Shown: positions 34,611 through 44,317, counted from the stretch's first letter. The stretch is 56,565 nucleotides of DNA from Anaerobiospirillum succiniciproducens DSM 6400 (GCF_000482845.1 NZ_AXWV01000024.1:1-56565), one strand, 5' to 3'. Notes: generated by a model from the sequence alone, not told the origin. Numbers and translations: made by a program.

Positions 34611-36640
34611 AAGGAGTCGCTTAGAACTGGGAAGCGCATGAAGGATGATGGTGAGCAATCGTCCTTCTCGATGTGGAAGCCTGTGGCAAAACGCTCACGC
34701 TTCCACTGATTGCGACGGAAGAGCGCAAAGAAGCGGTTTACAAAGCGTGTGATGTCAGCATCAGTTAAGTTAAGGTCAGTGGTTACTGCCTTGTACTTAT
34801 CGCCCTTACCTGCAATGAGCTCATCGATAATCTGAGCTGGCATGAGGCGCTTGAGGGCAAAGAGCTGACGAATAGTATCTAACAGTGGATATGGCATCAG
34901 GTCTTTTTCATCAGTCTGCTCGCCACCTGGACGTAACTCAGCAGTTGGTGCCTGAGCAACGATAAATGACATGGCAGGCACCTTAAAGCGCTGATCAAAG
35001 CCATCCAGAGCAATACCTTGAGCGGTGATATAGCGATTGATTTTAAGGATATTGCTCTTACCAATACCGGCAATTGGAGAAACACCACCTGCGGTGTCAC
35101 CATCCATAGTGCAATAACCTACGGCAGCCTCTGAGAGGTTAGAGGTGGCCATGAGTAAAAAGCCCTTGTGGTTGGCAAGGAGCCAAATACTAGGCAAACG
35201 AGAACGTGCCTGAATATTTTGCAAGGCTAAATCATCACTCTCCCAAGAAAGCTCATAGCCAAGCGCACCTTGAACCGTCTCAATATAATTCTTAACACTT
35301 GATGAGATCGACCACTTTTTAAAGGTCGCGCCTAAGCACTCACTCATTTGACGAGCTGCAGTTTCAGTTACCGAGCCTGAGTAGTCAGAGCCTTGATAAG
35401 CACAGTAAAGAACTTGCGGCATAATGTGCTTTTTAACTGCATCAATTACCTGATCCATGATGATGGAATTAGTAGCTGACAGATATGGGCCTAAGCCTGC
35501 GTAGGATACTACTTCTTCAGTGAAAGCATCGTAGTCAAACTTAACGCCTAAGTTCTTAAGCTCGCTTACATATTTCTCGACGCCTAAGTGTTTGATGGCA
35601 TAGACCTGAGAGAGTGCAAAGCAAGTGGCACATAAAGCCGAGTCTGCACCGCCGGACATGGACAGAGCATAGCCTTTAGAGTAAGTCTTTCTCATCCAGT
35701 CCCAAAGACCAATCGCCACAGCCTTGAGCATCTCATCGTATTGCTCTAAAGCTGGCTCTGAGCCAGTCTTGATATCGGTGATCTCATATGGTCTAAAGGA
35801 GAAAAGGACAGAGCGAGAGACTACTTCATTGTCCTTAATCATCAAGCACTGACCATCATAGAGCTTACCACCGGCCTCACAGCCTAAGTTATTCACTCTA
35901 ATTAAAGGTAAATCTAAGATGGCGCTTAAGGTTAAAGCTTGCTGCTCATGCTTTTGCGGAGCATCGACCTCATATGTGTACAGCTCTGGAGCAACAATGT
36001 ATGCAAACTCATCTTTGTGAGAGTTTACGTACTCTTGCATCATCTCTGAGGCAAAGAAGTTGACATCACCAAAAGCAATTAAGATTTTCTTATTGCCAAT
36101 AGTAGCTACATAACCATGAGTGAGGCTAAAGCCTGGGAACTCATAGGCCTGATAGAAGTAGCGCATGGAGGTATCAATGCGTGATGACTCAGGCTGCAGC
36201 TTCGATGGTGCGCAAAACTCGATACCGTCGCGAGATACAAGCACATAAGCTGAACCAAGTGGGCCCTCAGAGCCGTGAGAAGCACCTTCATCCTCATCCT
36301 CATCAGAGCCTACCGCAATCGACTCGGCAAAGGCTTGAGGATCCTCAAAGGAATCAGGACTCATCACTGCTGGCATGCCTAAACCCACGATAAAGTCTAA
36401 AGGTAGATCCTTAGCAAATGCCTCTACCTCAGCTTTAACCATAGATATAAAGGCAGGGCTTAAGAACATATCGTCACATTCAGCACCGCTAACGCACAGT
36501 TCTCCACAGAACAGTGCATTTTTCCCTTGATCCACGGCCTCTTTGACTGCTTGTGCTATAGCAGCTAGATTACGCTTCACACCAAGTGCATGACAATTTA
36601 GGGCTAAGGCTGCGGCCTTATCAAAACTAAGCTCTACCAT
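34601..36640 (-). CDS. nadE: NAD+ synthetase with nitrilase-like N-terminal domain
   Basis: 679 residues from ATG 36640 (AGGA 4 bases upstream); the frame extends to a TTG at 36706 without a ribosome site. The C-terminal part is the NAD synthetase domain that amidates nicotinate adenine dinucleotide with ATP: PP-loop SMSGGADSALCA, then ATSNLSEAAVGYCTMDGD and GGVSPIAGIGKSNI. The N-terminal part resembles the glutamine amidase (nitrilase) domain: the Glu of FCGEL (about 47) and the Lys of PSKL (about 147) are in place. The segment expected to read ICED reads AFGD, so the nucleophilic Cys is replaced (Phe at about 190). A 20-residue acidic insert (SDEDEDEGASHG) lies before it. I infer ammonia-dependent activity. 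Confidence 0.85.
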   Translation of the reverse strand: MVELSFDKAAALALNCHALGVKRNLAAIAQAVKEAVDQGKNALFCGELCVSGAECDDMFLSPAFISMVKAEVEAFAKDLPLDFIVGLGMPAVMSPDSFEDPQAFAESIAVGSDEDEDEGASHGSEGPLGSAYVLVSRDGIEFCAPSKLQPESSRIDTSMRYFYQAYEFPGFSLTHGYVATIGNKKILIAFGDVNFFASEMMQEYVNSHKDEFAYIVAPELYTYEVDAPQKHEQQALTLSAILDLPLIRVNNLGCEAGGKLYDGQCLMIKDNEVVSRSVLFSFRPYEITDIKTGSEPALEQYDEMLKAVAIGLWDWMRKTYSKGYALSMSGGADSALCATCFALSQVYAIKHLGVEKYVSELKNLGVKFDYDAFTEEVVSYAGLGPYLSATNSIIMDQVIDAVKKHIMPQVLYCAYQGSDYSGSVTETAARQMSECLGATFKKWSISSSVKNYIETVQGALGYELSWESDDLALQNIQARSRLPSIWLLANHKGFLLMATSNLSEAAVGYCTMDGDTAGGVSPIAGIGKSNILKINRYITAQGIALDGFDQRFKVPAMSFIVAQAPTAELRPGGEQTDEKDLMPYPLLDTIRQLFALKRLMPAQIIDELIAGKGDKYKAVTTDLNLTDADITRFVNRFFALFRRNQWKRERFATGFHIEKDDCSPSSFMRFPVLSDSLLD

Positions 36641-37384
36641 AAATCCTCGTCGTTTGCTCAACGCCATTAACACATTGCATTCAGGCACTATTAAGTACCA
36701 CTGCAACGTTCTAGTTTAATCCTTTTAGCATGCTAGTGACATGCTATTGCAAAAGAGTTCTAGAGACGTTGCTACCACTTATCTTAAGGCGTCATCGCTA
36801 TTTTTAATAGTTTGCCCGGATGTACTGCATCAAAATGGCCACTACACGGCCAAATTTGGGCAAAATACAGCCACAATAAAACGGCCGCAGAATTAGATAT
36901 TATTGCTTGCTTTTACTAAGAACAATGGCACAATATGACGCGTCAAACTGACTTAGAACAAGCATTAGATTAACGCTGTCATAGATGTATTTTGCTAAGC
37001 AAGTGCGTTACATTTGCGTATCTGTTGTGTGCATCCGTACTATAGCTTGAAAGTAGAGTACTATTGCTTGAATGCGTTTGTTGCACTTAAGCTAACTTAG
37101 TTAGCTGCTTAGCCTCATAGCTTTATTGATTAATTTTGTTCTCATAAGCTGAGTTAATCAAATTTTCACTAACTAATGCTACCTTGAGTTGAGCATGGCT
37201 TGAAATGTAGCTGTGTATGGTGGTGTGTAGTGTTATGACCACATAGGCATTGTGACGCTGTGATGTCTCTTGTCTAAAAGCAATTAACAGCAAGATCAAA
37301 GAGCGCCCAATGTTGGTCTCACCTAACTTATCAAGCCGAGGCAATACATCTTATTTAGCCAATCACAAGCAATGGGGAGGAATT
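36641..37384. other. Divergent spacer between nadE and glgX
   Basis: About 740 bases that must hold the promoters of two divergently read genes. AT-rich, with some GGCC-containing words at 36840-36890. I could not assign a promoter with confidence and saw no gene. Confidence 0.5.
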
Positions 37385-39472
37385 GTGAATCAGTATGTTA
37401 TTTCCCAAGGACATTGCAGCTCGTTAGGAGCAACTATTGAAAAAGGTGGCGTTAACTTTGCCGTCTACTGCCCTGCTGCAGCTGTCATTGAGTTATTACT
37501 GTTCAAGGACGTAGAAGATACTGATCCAACAGTTATTCAGCTCTCATCTCCAATCTATCGCTCAGTTTACTACTGGCACGTCTTTGTTAAAGGCATTGGC
37601 GCTGGTCAAGTTTACGCCTGGCGAGTACGTGAGGCCGTTGGCACATACAAGCAATCCAAAGAAAATGTTGAGATTGGCAAAGTGCTTGTGGATCCTTATG
37701 GCAAGCGTATGCTCTTTCCTAAGAACTACAAGCGCTTCCAAGGCAATGATGAGGCAGAAAACCTATCTTGTGCTGCCCGCTCAGTTGTCGTTGATACCAC
37801 CGAATATGACTGGGGTATTGAGTGCGCTCCAAAGCATGATTTGACCAAGACCGTGATCTACGAAATGCACGTTAAGGGCTTTACTGCTCATGAAAGCTCT
37901 GGCGTAGATGAGGACATTCGCGGTACTTATCGTGGTCTTATTGAAAAGATTCCACACTTAGTTGAATTAGGCGTAACTGCAGTTGAGCTGCTGCCTGTTT
38001 ATCAGTTTGATAAATACGACGCACTACCAGGCAAGTTTAACTACTGGGGCTATTGCCCAATGAGCTTCTTTGCCGTTCATGAAGCTTACTCTTCTGATAA
38101 ATCCATCATGGGCCCATTAGATGAGTTCCGTGACATGGTAAAGGCCCTGCATAGAAACGGCATCGAGGTTATCTTAGATGTGGTGTATAACCACACCTCT
38201 GAGGGCGATGCTAACGGCCCATGCTATAGCTTCAAGGGCTTTGATAAGCGTGCTTACTACATCATGAATGATCGTGGTGATTACTACAATTATTCTGGCT
38301 GTGGTAACACCTTAAACGCCAACAATCCTGTAGTGCGTAAGCTCATCTTAGATTCGCTTATTTTCTGGCATGAAGAGATGCATGTTGACGGATTCCGTTT
38401 CGATCTTGCATCGATCTTGGCGCGTGACTCTAACGGTGCTCCGCTGCCAAATGCCCCTGCCTTGCTCGATATTGACCACAATGTGCGCCTTGCTGATGCC
38501 AAGATCATCGCTGAGCCTTGGGATGCTGGTGGCTTATATCAGCTTGGCAACATCGCCGGTTCCAAGTGGCGTGAGTGGAATGGTCAATTCCGCGATGATG
38601 TGCGCTCCTTTATGCGTGGTGATGCCCAGTCCATCAAGAAGTTTGTACTAAGACTTATCGGCTCACCTGATATTTACAATGAGCGCGAAATCGATCCACA
38701 AAAGAGTATTAACTTCATTACTTGCCACGATGGCTTTACCTTAAACGATTTAGTGTCTTACTCATACAAACACAATATCGATAATGGTGAGCATGGCCGC
38801 GACGGTAATGACGCTAACTACTCTGCTAACTATGGCGTTGAAGGCGATACCGATGATGCAAATCTTTTAGATCTGCGTCTGCGTCAATGTAAGAATATGA
38901 TTGCGCTTACCGTGCTTTCTATGGGTACACCGATGATCCTCATGGGTGATGAAATCTTACGTACCCAAAAGGGTAACAACAACGCCTACTGCCAAGACAA
39001 TGAACTGTCCTGGATGAATTGGAATTTAGATGAACGACAAGAAGAAATGCTGCAGTTTACTAAGCAGATGATTCGTCGTCGTACCATCCGCACCCGCGTT
39101 GGCTCAAATCGCCGTTTAGGCAATTACACCATGCTCCATGGAGCACTGCGTAATACCAAGATCCAATGGCATGGTATCAAACCATTCCAAGCAGACTGGT
39201 CTGACAATTCCCACTCCGTTGGCATCATGATCTACTGGGGTCAGTACTCAATTTATGCTTACATCTTCGTCAATGCCTATTGGGAAGACTTAACTGTAGA
39301 ACTGCCTCCTCTGCCACACAACGCCAAACGTCAGTGGTCCATGTTAGTAGACACTGCAAGCAAGTATCCAGAGGACGTGGTAAATATCTTTAACATGCCA
39401 CGTCACTGTGCCGGCGACCTTCTTAAGGTAAAAGCCCGCTCCTTAGTCATCATGGTAGCCCCTGCTATATAA
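37385..39472 (+). CDS. glgX: Glycogen debranching enzyme (GlgX/isoamylase type, GH13)
   Basis: 695 residues from GTG 37385, preceded by an excellent GGGGAGG; ATG 37310 is in frame but lacks a ribosome site. Hydrolyses alpha-1,6 branches of glycogen or limit dextrin. An N-terminal CBM48-like beta domain (about 1-130) starts GHCSSLGATIEKGGVNFAV. The GH13 barrel shows VYEMHVKGFT (here IYEMHVKGF), LDVVYNHTSEG, VDGFRFDLAS with the nucleophile Asp, IAEPWDAGG with the acid/base Glu, and FITCHDGFTLNDLVSY with the third carboxylate. A small beta domain ends the protein. No other glycogen gene is adjacent. Firm family assignment; glgX versus treX naming is less certain. Confidence 0.9.
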   Translation: MNQYVISQGHCSSLGATIEKGGVNFAVYCPAAAVIELLLFKDVEDTDPTVIQLSSPIYRSVYYWHVFVKGIGAGQVYAWRVREAVGTYKQSKENVEIGKVLVDPYGKRMLFPKNYKRFQGNDEAENLSCAARSVVVDTTEYDWGIECAPKHDLTKTVIYEMHVKGFTAHESSGVDEDIRGTYRGLIEKIPHLVELGVTAVELLPVYQFDKYDALPGKFNYWGYCPMSFFAVHEAYSSDKSIMGPLDEFRDMVKALHRNGIEVILDVVYNHTSEGDANGPCYSFKGFDKRAYYIMNDRGDYYNYSGCGNTLNANNPVVRKLILDSLIFWHEEMHVDGFRFDLASILARDSNGAPLPNAPALLDIDHNVRLADAKIIAEPWDAGGLYQLGNIAGSKWREWNGQFRDDVRSFMRGDAQSIKKFVLRLIGSPDIYNEREIDPQKSINFITCHDGFTLNDLVSYSYKHNIDNGEHGRDGNDANYSANYGVEGDTDDANLLDLRLRQCKNMIALTVLSMGTPMILMGDEILRTQKGNNNAYCQDNELSWMNWNLDERQEEMLQFTKQMIRRRTIRTRVGSNRRLGNYTMLHGALRNTKIQWHGIKPFQADWSDNSHSVGIMIYWGQYSIYAYIFVNAYWEDLTVELPPLPHNAKRQWSMLVDTASKYPEDVVNIFNMPRHCAGDLLKVKARSLVIMVAPAI

Positions 39473-39942
39473 GCGCCCGCTCCCATAAGCTCGGCCTGGC
39501 ACGTAACCATACCTTGCCAGGCCACCATCCACTCAGCACAATCAGCAGCAGCCTTCTTGCAACAAGCTGCCGCCTCTAGCAATTAGCATCTAGCTTTGCA
39601 ACTAGCAACAAGCATCTAGCTTTGCGACGAGCAAAGCAATGCCCCGCCACACTTAGCTATTACGCTCTGACCTTAAGATCAGGCCTAACGCAAAATACCA
39701 TCTGCCCTAACCTCAACTAATCTAAGCCTAAGTATTTGTCAGTATGATTGAGCTAAGCTGATAGTAGCCCATGATCTTGCCAAAAGAACCTAAGATCACC
39801 AGTGCTTTGCAAGCACAGACCACTCAAAGAGTGACCGTATTAGTCTCTAGCACGGACTTAGTCACACATCTTGACTTGCTTAGGCCTAATAGAGCGGCTT
39901 TGATGCTATTATGAGCCAAAACATTTTTCAAACAGGTGCAAC
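39473..39942. other. Spacer downstream of glgX
   Basis: About 470 bases. It contains the hairpin at 39493-39523 and a two-copy repeat with AGCATCTAGCTTTGC words at about 39586-39640. No gene is seen. Confidence 0.6.
39493..39523 (+). terminator. 9-bp hairpin after glgX
   Basis: GGCCTGGCA (39493-39501) pairs with TGCCAGGCC (39515-39523) around a 13-base loop. There is no T tract, so it may be a processed 3' end or a Rho-linked terminator. Confidence 0.4.
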
Positions 39943-40782
39943 ATGTCCTTTAAGCCAATTCCGCCATCTGGCAATGTTCAAGACTTGCGTAATAACAAAC
40001 CAAAAACACAAGAGCAGATTGATCAAGAAAAGCAGCAAAAGAGCGATAAAGTTCGTCGTAATCTGCGTCTTTTTGCTCTGGTATTGGCTGGATACTACTT
40101 TGCATCAGCAGGTTACTCTTGGTATCAGCAAAACCAATCCGAGTCTCAAGCTGTTGTAGCTGTCAATGAGCAAAATCCACTTAGAGACCCAGCTGCTTTT
40201 CGTGAGACTTTTAACCGTCTGATTAACCAAAAAGACACCTCCTTGCCTACAGCTAATGCCAATGACACCCCTGAGGGCTTTATTGCAGTACTCTCTACCG
40301 CTGTAGAAATGAAGGGCGTAGCTCGTCCAAACTCTAAAGAGCTGAATAATATTCAAATTCAAACACGCTACCCTGATGCCTTCCCACCAGAGAGCATTAA
40401 TGCGTTCCAAACTTTTGTCCTCGCTTGTGAGCTCATGGCCAATCCATCTGCCACACAAGAAGAGGCTGACGCCATCTTAGATTCTCTTGGCATTATTCCT
40501 CGCGTTGATGCTAATGAGGCTGACAAGATGTTTGAAAACATGTCAGTTACTAGCTCAGCATATCGCTATGAGACTTACTTTACCTCAGGCCCAATTGATG
40601 AGCTGACTTTAACTGTCACCCCACTTGCTCACGAGATGCAAACTACAGATCCTGTAGACAATAGCTCCGCAGCAAGTGAAGCTAAAGAGCAAGATATGGC
40701 TGCCGATACACAACAGGATGTATCAGACGTTCCTCCAATGCCTGAAGAGCAAGGCAGCAGCAGTGACGTACCTGAGCTTTAA
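39943..40782 (+). CDS. Unknown protein with one membrane segment
   Basis: 279 residues; I do not recognise it. The N-terminus (1-45) is polar and basic with a helical QEQIDQEKQQKSDKVRRN segment. A single weak TM helix follows at about 44-62 (LFALVLAGYYFASAGYSW). A folded-looking domain covers about 75-225. The C-terminal about 50 residues are acidic and disordered, ending in PMPEEQGSSSDVPEL. The pattern suggests an inner-membrane protein with its bulk in the periplasm and no cleaved signal. ATG 39943 has AGGTG upstream. The next gene encodes the Asp-rich secreted protein 108 bases downstream on the same strand, so the two could be co-transcribed. Confidence 0.8.
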   Translation: MSFKPIPPSGNVQDLRNNKPKTQEQIDQEKQQKSDKVRRNLRLFALVLAGYYFASAGYSWYQQNQSESQAVVAVNEQNPLRDPAAFRETFNRLINQKDTSLPTANANDTPEGFIAVLSTAVEMKGVARPNSKELNNIQIQTRYPDAFPPESINAFQTFVLACELMANPSATQEEADAILDSLGIIPRVDANEADKMFENMSVTSSAYRYETYFTSGPIDELTLTVTPLAHEMQTTDPVDNSSAASEAKEQDMAADTQQDVSDVPPMPEEQGSSSDVPEL

Positions 40783-40890
40783 ATTAAAGCTTAGGCAATG
40801 CTCATAGCGTTAAGACAGGAACTATAGGCAGCATCCATAAACATAAGCTGCTTCAACCAAAGCCACTTTCTAGCAAAATAAGGAGCCGCC

Positions 40891-41211
40891 ATGAAGCTAC
40901 TCAAGGTTTTATCTTGGGCATTCTTAACTGCAGCATTTATCTTTGCTGCCGCCCCTTCATATGCTGACGACGATGACGACGGATTCCGTGGTATCGGAGA
41001 TGCTGCCGCATCCATCTTCACTGGTGATAATGATCGCTATGACGATGACGACGATGACGATGATGATGATCGCCGCTGGGGCCGTGATCGCGACGATGAC
41101 GATGACGACGACCGTTGGGATCGCGACCGCGACGATGACGATGATGACGACGACGATGATCGCCGCTGGAGCCGTGATCGCGACGATGATGATGATGACG
41201 ACGACGATTAA
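40891..41211 (+). CDS. Secreted Asp-rich repeat mini-protein
   Basis: 106 residues with a clear signal peptide (LLKVLSWAFLTAAFIFAAAPSYA, cleaved near residue 24-26). The mature part starts with runs of Asp, has a short neutral bridge (GFRGIGDAAASIFTGDN), and then about 60 residues of alternating poly-Asp and RRWGRDRD/RWDRDRD blocks. ATG 40891 has a strong AAGGAG and a good terminator follows, so it is a real expressed gene. The DNA repeats are GACGAT-rich and the length is probably variable. A metal- or calcium-binding surface or periplasmic role is a guess from composition. I know no named family that matches. Confidence 0.8.
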   Translation: MKLLKVLSWAFLTAAFIFAAAPSYADDDDDGFRGIGDAAASIFTGDNDRYDDDDDDDDDDRRWGRDRDDDDDDDRWDRDRDDDDDDDDDDRRWSRDRDDDDDDDDD

Positions 41212-41256
41212 TCGCTCAAGCATTGATCTGCAATGGCAAATGCAATGACTTTCTCA

Positions 41257-41291
41257 AGGCTAGTTTCGGTTCATCTGAAACTAGCTTTTTA
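41257..41291 (+). terminator. Rho-independent terminator after the Asp-rich gene
   Basis: GCTAGTTTC (41259-41267) pairs with GAAACTAGC (41277-41285) with a 9-base loop, followed by five T. Confidence 0.85.
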
Positions 41292-41397
41292 CTTTGTAAG
41301 CCCCCAAAAGATCATGGCAAGCACCAAGCATTTATGGCTATAGCCATGCGGCTAAAGGGATTTGATCGCTAAGATTTAGTTTGTAGCGCCTATATAG

Positions 41398-41422
41398 CAA
41401 AAAGCCCCGCAGATGCGGGGCT
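41398..41422 (-). terminator. Terminator of the first sialidase gene (minus strand)
   Basis: On the plus strand, AAAAA is followed by GCCCCGC (41404-41410), AGAT and GCGGGGC (41415-41421). Read on the minus strand this is a 7-bp GC stem followed by T. A nearly identical copy follows the paralogous gene at 44294-44317. Confidence 0.85.
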
Positions 41423-41553
41423 AATTGATCTTATGGCAATTGACCGGGATAGAAGTGCAATTGCTATGAGATAAGATATGATGCTGAAACTATTCAATTG
41501 CTTTCATTACAAGCAAAGCACTTGCAGCATCGATAGAGGCTTGTATTTTTGGC

Positions 41554-43851
41554 TTAAAGAGATACCTTACCCTCAAGCTTACCAACAAACTCACCACGGC
41601 TATCAGCAACACCCTTAACTGAAAGGTTGATTTGCTTTAAGAGCTGCAGCTGAGCACCGAGTTCAGCACTGAAAATACCGCCATCTCGACCAGAGTAGAG
41701 CTCGCCAATATCGTGGTATGTACGCTCAGCAGTGAATGAAATATAGTCTTCCTTCCACTTGTCCATATCAGCTACATCAACTGCATACTTTAAGTCTGAG
41801 TTGAAGGTGATAGAGGCAATATCGCTAAGAGCAATTGGCTTGCTATCCCAAGCTGCCTTAACAAAGAGCTCATGAGATTGCAGGCTGATGTCGCTTAAGA
41901 TAGCGTTGTTAGCACCTAACTGACCATTTGGATCGGTGCCCTCACCGCCTACCTCACGGAATCCATCACGCTTGAAGAAGGTATTTACCATACCTGCTGA
42001 TACTTCAACATCACCAAAGTCATTTAAGCTTAAGTCTTTGTAGAGCTCATTAGAGATGGCAAAGGACTGGCTGTTAAAGCGAGCAGTCTTTCCAAGACCT
42101 TCGTTCTTATTACGCTTCAAGTCGTTGTCAGAGAACATGAAGTTAAAGCCAGAACGCACACCAAAGTAATCGTTCTCATAGTTAATTCTATAACCAGCAA
42201 CGAAGCTATTTACGTCGTTCTCTGAGCCATTTGCATAGTCGATGGCTGAGTTCATGTAGCCTACCATCATGGTGCCGTGAGCACCTTTAAACAGCTCCTG
42301 CTCAACACCAGCAAGTAAGGTCACATCAAATACATCGTACTCAGCAACAGTAGGCATATCTTCTTCAACATTCTTATTCCCACGAATGAAGATACCACCC
42401 TTAATGCCATTTGAGCCGCCGACAATGGCTCCCTCAGTAAGATCAGAGCTGTAAGATGCCGACATGAAGCTCTCGCCAGATGAGAACTTATCCTGGATCT
42501 CATTGAGCTCAATAGCACGGTTGCGCATCTGAGTGTTCAGCACAGCATATTCCTTGTGCTTCCAATCAATGGCCTTGAACATCTGCGAAAGTATCTTCTC
42601 ACCTACGCCCTCATACATTACGTAGATGTTATTGTCATCGGAGGTGATTGATGTATAACCCTTACCTTTAGCGTCAGTATCTGAAAGTTGAATCGTAGCT
42701 CCAGTATTTGTCATTAAGGTTGGTCGTACACGATTTCTTGTGTCGTATGAGAATGCAACGAGGTAAACATCCTCAGTAAGGCTATGAGTACTGCTTTCAA
42801 TTGCTGCAATACCCTTTGGCAGGAAATTCTCTTCAACCTTTACCCAATTCCATTCACCACTCTCATCTTGAGTGTACTCGAAGCAAAGTCTTCCTTCAGA
42901 ATATGTTTGTAGCTGCTCATTTTTTACAGCGAGGCGGATCTTACCTTTGTGGTAGAAAATATTGCTCTCTGATGTTTTATCCATAGTATTTGCACCAGAT
43001 GTCTTATCCTCAATGCTCGGAATTAACATCTTAGATACAGTCCAATTCTCACCGCCATCTTCAGAAACCATAAATCCTGAAGTCATAACAGCCCGCTTTG
43101 ATCCAGGATTTGCTCCCATATTTTTATCAGTCGCCCAGGCCTGAATAGGTACATAGACTTTACCTTTATATACCATACCGCCACCTGGACCTTGGAATAC
43201 AGCCGTGTATTGTGGTTTTCCTACAGGATTACCAACATTAACCTGCTTTAGAATGCTATCTGTAAGGTTCTTCTTTTCCCATGTTTGTCCATTATCTTTA
43301 GACTTGAACATGATGAAGTCAGTACTTTGCGTTGTTGGAATATTGATAACATCCTGTTCAGGATTTGAACCAGTTGTACCAAGAATAATCTGTACATTAG
43401 GTCTAAAACCAAACATGAAAACTGTATCGTTTTGCTGGTCTATGACAACTGCTGGATCTGTCGCTAAAGCAAAGAAGTCATTCTCAGAAACACCGTCTTG
43501 TGCCATAACGGTTTTAAGATCTGTCCAGTTGACACCACCATCATAGGAAATCTTTAGACCTAGATGAGTCTTATGCAATTGAGTTTGATTACCATTGCCC
43601 CATGAAGTAAGGTCATAATCACCACTATGATAACGAACATCAGTTGCGGCAATTACAATACCATTACCAGCAGCAACCGCTGGAATACGGAATCCAGCAT
43701 TTGGATATCCTGCAACTTCAGCTTTGTTTTGGAAAAGTACTACACCAGAGCCATGGTAAATTTCGGATGGAGCAAAGTAATTAGCAGACTGAGCAATAGC
43801 CGGTGCAAAGGCAAGTGCAGCGGCTGCTAAAGCAAGAGATGACTTCTTCAT
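41554..43851 (-). CDS. Surface sialidase with autotransporter-like barrel, copy 1
   Basis: 765 residues from ATG 43851. The frame is open 23 codons further, but a one-base difference in the paralogue destroys that extension. The signal peptide is LALAAAALAFAPAIAQSA. The sialidase domain (about 25-465) has FRIP (Arg of the triad), the ATDVRY region and Asp-box motifs SYDGGVNWTDL, SKDNGQTWEK and SEDGGENWTV, with the conserved SESNIFYHKGKIRLAV. It fits exo-sialidases that release terminal sialic acid from mucin or cell glycans. The last about 285 residues form a beta-rich autotransporter-type barrel (from about FDVTLLAGVEQELFKG), ending in FVGKLEGKVSL, so the enzyme is probably displayed at the surface. 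The barrel is nearly identical to that of copy 2, while the catalytic halves differ more. Confidence 0.85.
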   Translation of the reverse strand: MKKSSLALAAAALAFAPAIAQSANYFAPSEIYHGSGVVLFQNKAEVAGYPNAGFRIPAVAAGNGIVIAATDVRYHSGDYDLTSWGNGNQTQLHKTHLGLKISYDGGVNWTDLKTVMAQDGVSENDFFALATDPAVVIDQQNDTVFMFGFRPNVQIILGTTGSNPEQDVINIPTTQSTDFIMFKSKDNGQTWEKKNLTDSILKQVNVGNPVGKPQYTAVFQGPGGGMVYKGKVYVPIQAWATDKNMGANPGSKRAVMTSGFMVSEDGGENWTVSKMLIPSIEDKTSGANTMDKTSESNIFYHKGKIRLAVKNEQLQTYSEGRLCFEYTQDESGEWNWVKVEENFLPKGIAAIESSTHSLTEDVYLVAFSYDTRNRVRPTLMTNTGATIQLSDTDAKGKGYTSITSDDNNIYVMYEGVGEKILSQMFKAIDWKHKEYAVLNTQMRNRAIELNEIQDKFSSGESFMSASYSSDLTEGAIVGGSNGIKGGIFIRGNKNVEEDMPTVAEYDVFDVTLLAGVEQELFKGAHGTMMVGYMNSAIDYANGSENDVNSFVAGYRINYENDYFGVRSGFNFMFSDNDLKRNKNEGLGKTARFNSQSFAISNELYKDLSLNDFGDVEVSAGMVNTFFKRDGFREVGGEGTDPNGQLGANNAILSDISLQSHELFVKAAWDSKPIALSDIASITFNSDLKYAVDVADMDKWKEDYISFTAERTYHDIGELYSGRDGGIFSAELGAQLQLLKQINLSVKGVADSRGEFVGKLEGKVSL

Positions 43852-43879
43852 AAAAGTGATTCTTATGCGAATTAGACGA

Positions 43880-43900
43880 CTATTTGGAGTTTTTCTCCAT
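43880..43900 (-). promoter_or_regulatory. Leader micro-ORF and hairpin upstream of sialidase copy 1
   Basis: On the minus strand, ATG GAG AAA AAC TCC AAA TAG (six codons) overlaps a TGGAG/CTCCA hairpin (43885-43899) and ends 28 bases before the sialidase start. The same element precedes copy 2 at 46760-46780. It could be a translated leader. Confidence 0.4.
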
Positions 43901-44293
43901 GTTTTAAAAAATCCTAACATGAATTTTCATAATCGCTTTTTCACATTTGCACCAAACTTGACCCTTTTTTACAGTATTAAAATGTAGATCATCCTGCATA
44001 GATACGCATGCGTACAATTTCTTTCTGTATACATCTAGCCAAATATCTTTACAGCATCTAAATACTATTCTATCAATTGCACGCCAAACAATGCCCAATT
44101 CATAAATATTTAAAACTTCATTTGCGATTTATCACGATTGCTTAGGCACTTAAACTCGCTGTTTTATCAGTTATTTAAGCCACACATGAACGATTAAAAT
44201 CACTAATTTGTATGTGTTCGTGGGTAGGTCTTGAGCTTTAGACTCAAAGCATGAGTAAAGCGGTCGCTCATGTATTTGAAGCATCCCCAAAGC

Positions 44294-44317
44294 AAAAAGC
44301 CCCGCAGATGCGGGGCT
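44294..44317 (-). terminator. Terminator of the second sialidase gene (minus strand)
   Basis: GCCCCGC (44299-44305), AGAT and GCGGGGC (44310-44316) with a run of A on the plus-strand left side give a T tail on the minus strand. It is a copy of the hairpin at 41398-41422. Confidence 0.85.

Noticed and set aside
40957..41223. Val/Ile-rich frame opposite the Asp-rich gene
   Set aside because: GAC/GAT repeats necessarily read as Val/Ile on the other strand; no ribosome site.
43852..43920. 23-residue N-terminal extension of sialidase copy 1 as an extended signal peptide
   Set aside because: A one-base indel breaks the same frame in copy 2, whereas both copies share the start at MKKSS.
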